Source: an uncultured Spirochaetaceae bacterium | Lineage (GTDB): Bacteria; Spirochaetota; Spirochaetia; Sphaerochaetales; Sphaerochaetaceae | Direction of reading: 5' to 3' | Length of the DNA: 5,544 nt | Assembly: GCA_946414625.1 (NCBI GenBank) | Contig: CAMKPI010000104.1 | Coordinates: 1-5,544 of the forward strand | In this document: in pieces, positions 4,812 through 5,544 of the stretch | How positions within the stretch are numbered: the stretch's first letter is position 1 | How the letters are laid out: every line of letters starts with the position of its first letter | Notes under the pieces: generated by a model | The model's input: only the letters and a program-made list of their open reading frames with translations | What the model was told of the DNA's origin: nothing | The model's database searches: none | Translations under genes and position numbers: made by a program

Positions 4812-5544
4812 TCAGCCGCGTCGCGTGCGAACGGATTCGATGTTCGGCGTGAACAGCTCCCGGATGTCCGACAGCCCCAGGTTCATCAGTGCCATGCGGT
4901 CGATTCCCAGCCCCCATGCGAGAACCGGTTCGTCAACCCCGAGGCTTCGCGTCACCTCAGGCCGGAAAATCCCAGACCCGCCCAGCTCGAACCATCCGAG
5001 GGTCGGATGCTTGATATGTATCTCAATCGAGGGTTCGGTGAAGGGGAAATAGCCTGGAACATATTTGAAATCGGTGGCACCGGCAATCTCCGTGGCGAAC
5101 ATCTTCAGTAGACCCAAGAGATCCCTGAGGTTAGCCTCCCGTCCGATTACAATCCCCTCGGTCTGGTAAAAGTCGGCGCCGTGCGTGGCGTCCACCTCGT
5201 CGTATCTGAAGCAGCGAACAACACCGAAGTACTTGCCGGGTTTCTTGCATTTCGTGAGCTGGTGAGCTGAGAGAACCGTCCCCTGGCTGCGGAGGACTTG
5301 CCTGCGGGTGAACTCGCGGTCGAACTTGTAGTTCCAGCCGCGCGAGCCTGTGTCTCCGCCGTCCTCGTGGGCTGATGCGACGCGTGAGAGCCAAGGCTCT
5401 TCTATTTCTTTGCAATGTACGGGATTCTTAACGTAGTAGACATCATGGATGTCGCGTGCTGAATGGAACTGTGGCATGAAAAGCGCATCCCCGTTCCAGA
5501 ATTCGTTTTCCACAAGCGGTCCGTCAAACTCTTCAAAACCCAGT
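4812..5544 (-). CDS. pheS: Phenylalanyl-tRNA synthetase alpha subunit, archaeal/eukaryotic type (C-terminal part)
   Basis: This is the catalytic subunit that activates phenylalanine and transfers it to tRNA-Phe. The frame is open to the right edge, so only about 243 C-terminal residues of a protein usually near 500 are present. The edge sequence LGFEEFDGPLVENEFWN is typical family sequence, so the GTG at 5511-5513 is an internal Val and not a start. Class II signatures are visible: motif 2 region KYFGVVRCFRYDEVDATH with FYQTEG after it (about 5153-5233), FPFTEPS for phenylalanine binding (5028-5048), FELGGSGIFRPEV, and motif 3 GLGIDR (4896-4913). The DATH and FxxTEG forms and the absence of bacterial features match archaeal-type enzymes. 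One oddity is LRSQGTVLSAH (5262-5294), where related enzymes usually have LRTHTTAxSAR-like sequence. It ends in a normal TGA shortly after the class II core. Confidence 0.96.
   Translation of the reverse strand, partial: LGFEEFDGPLVENEFWNGDALFMPQFHSARDIHDVYYVKNPVHCKEIEEPWLSRVASAHEDGGDTGSRGWNYKFDREFTRRQVLRSQGTVLSAHQLTKCKKPGKYFGVVRCFRYDEVDATHGADFYQTEGIVIGREANLRDLLGLLKMFATEIAGATDFKYVPGYFPFTEPSIEIHIKHPTLGWFELGGSGIFRPEVTRSLGVDEPVLAWGLGIDRMALMNLGLSDIRELFTPNIESVRTRRG

Noticed and set aside
5511..5513. GTG start for pheS at 5513
   Set aside because: The upstream codons to the edge (GFEEFDGPL) are typical PheS sequence, so this GTG is an internal valine.

Overview
The window looks like bacterial chromosome, most likely from a spirochaete (possibly Treponema-like). 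The reasons are an archaeal/eukaryotic-type phenylalanyl-tRNA synthetase (short beta subunit, archaeal-style alpha motifs), which spirochaetes are known to carry, next to a bacterial-style two-subunit 2-oxoacid dehydrogenase E1, with good Shine-Dalgarno sites and moderately high G+C. This assignment is an inference; an archaeon is not formally excluded.

Layout: all four recognisable genes are on the minus strand and read from right to left. They are pheS (C-terminal part only, running off the right edge, stop at 4812), a 486-bp repeat-filled spacer, pheT (4325 to 2598), a 40-bp gap, an E1 alpha gene (about 2557 to 1370) and an E1 beta gene (1373 to 186). The last two overlap by ATGA. The left end (1-86) probably holds the last codons of a plus-strand gene converging on the E1 beta gene, followed by about 100 bp of AT-rich spacer.

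Function: PheS and PheT form the tetrameric enzyme that charges tRNA-Phe. The E1 alpha and beta subunits form the thiamine-diphosphate-dependent decarboxylase of a pyruvate or acetoin dehydrogenase-type complex. No E2 or E3 gene follows in this window.

The most unusual aspect is extra repeat-bearing DNA at three places. (1) The pheS-pheT spacer has two 93-bp copies at 171-bp spacing plus a degenerate partial copy. (2) The E1 alpha C-terminus is extended by about 70 residues containing a near-perfect 40-bp repeat at 75-bp spacing. (3) E1 beta carries about 75 extra residues at the junction of its two domains, including a 10-bp repeat at 84-bp spacing. All three spacings are multiples of three and both genic insertions keep the frame. 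This suggests in-frame expansion of housekeeping genes by small repeats, loosely analogous to the palindromic elements of Rickettsia genes. No transposase, CRISPR array or RNA gene was found.
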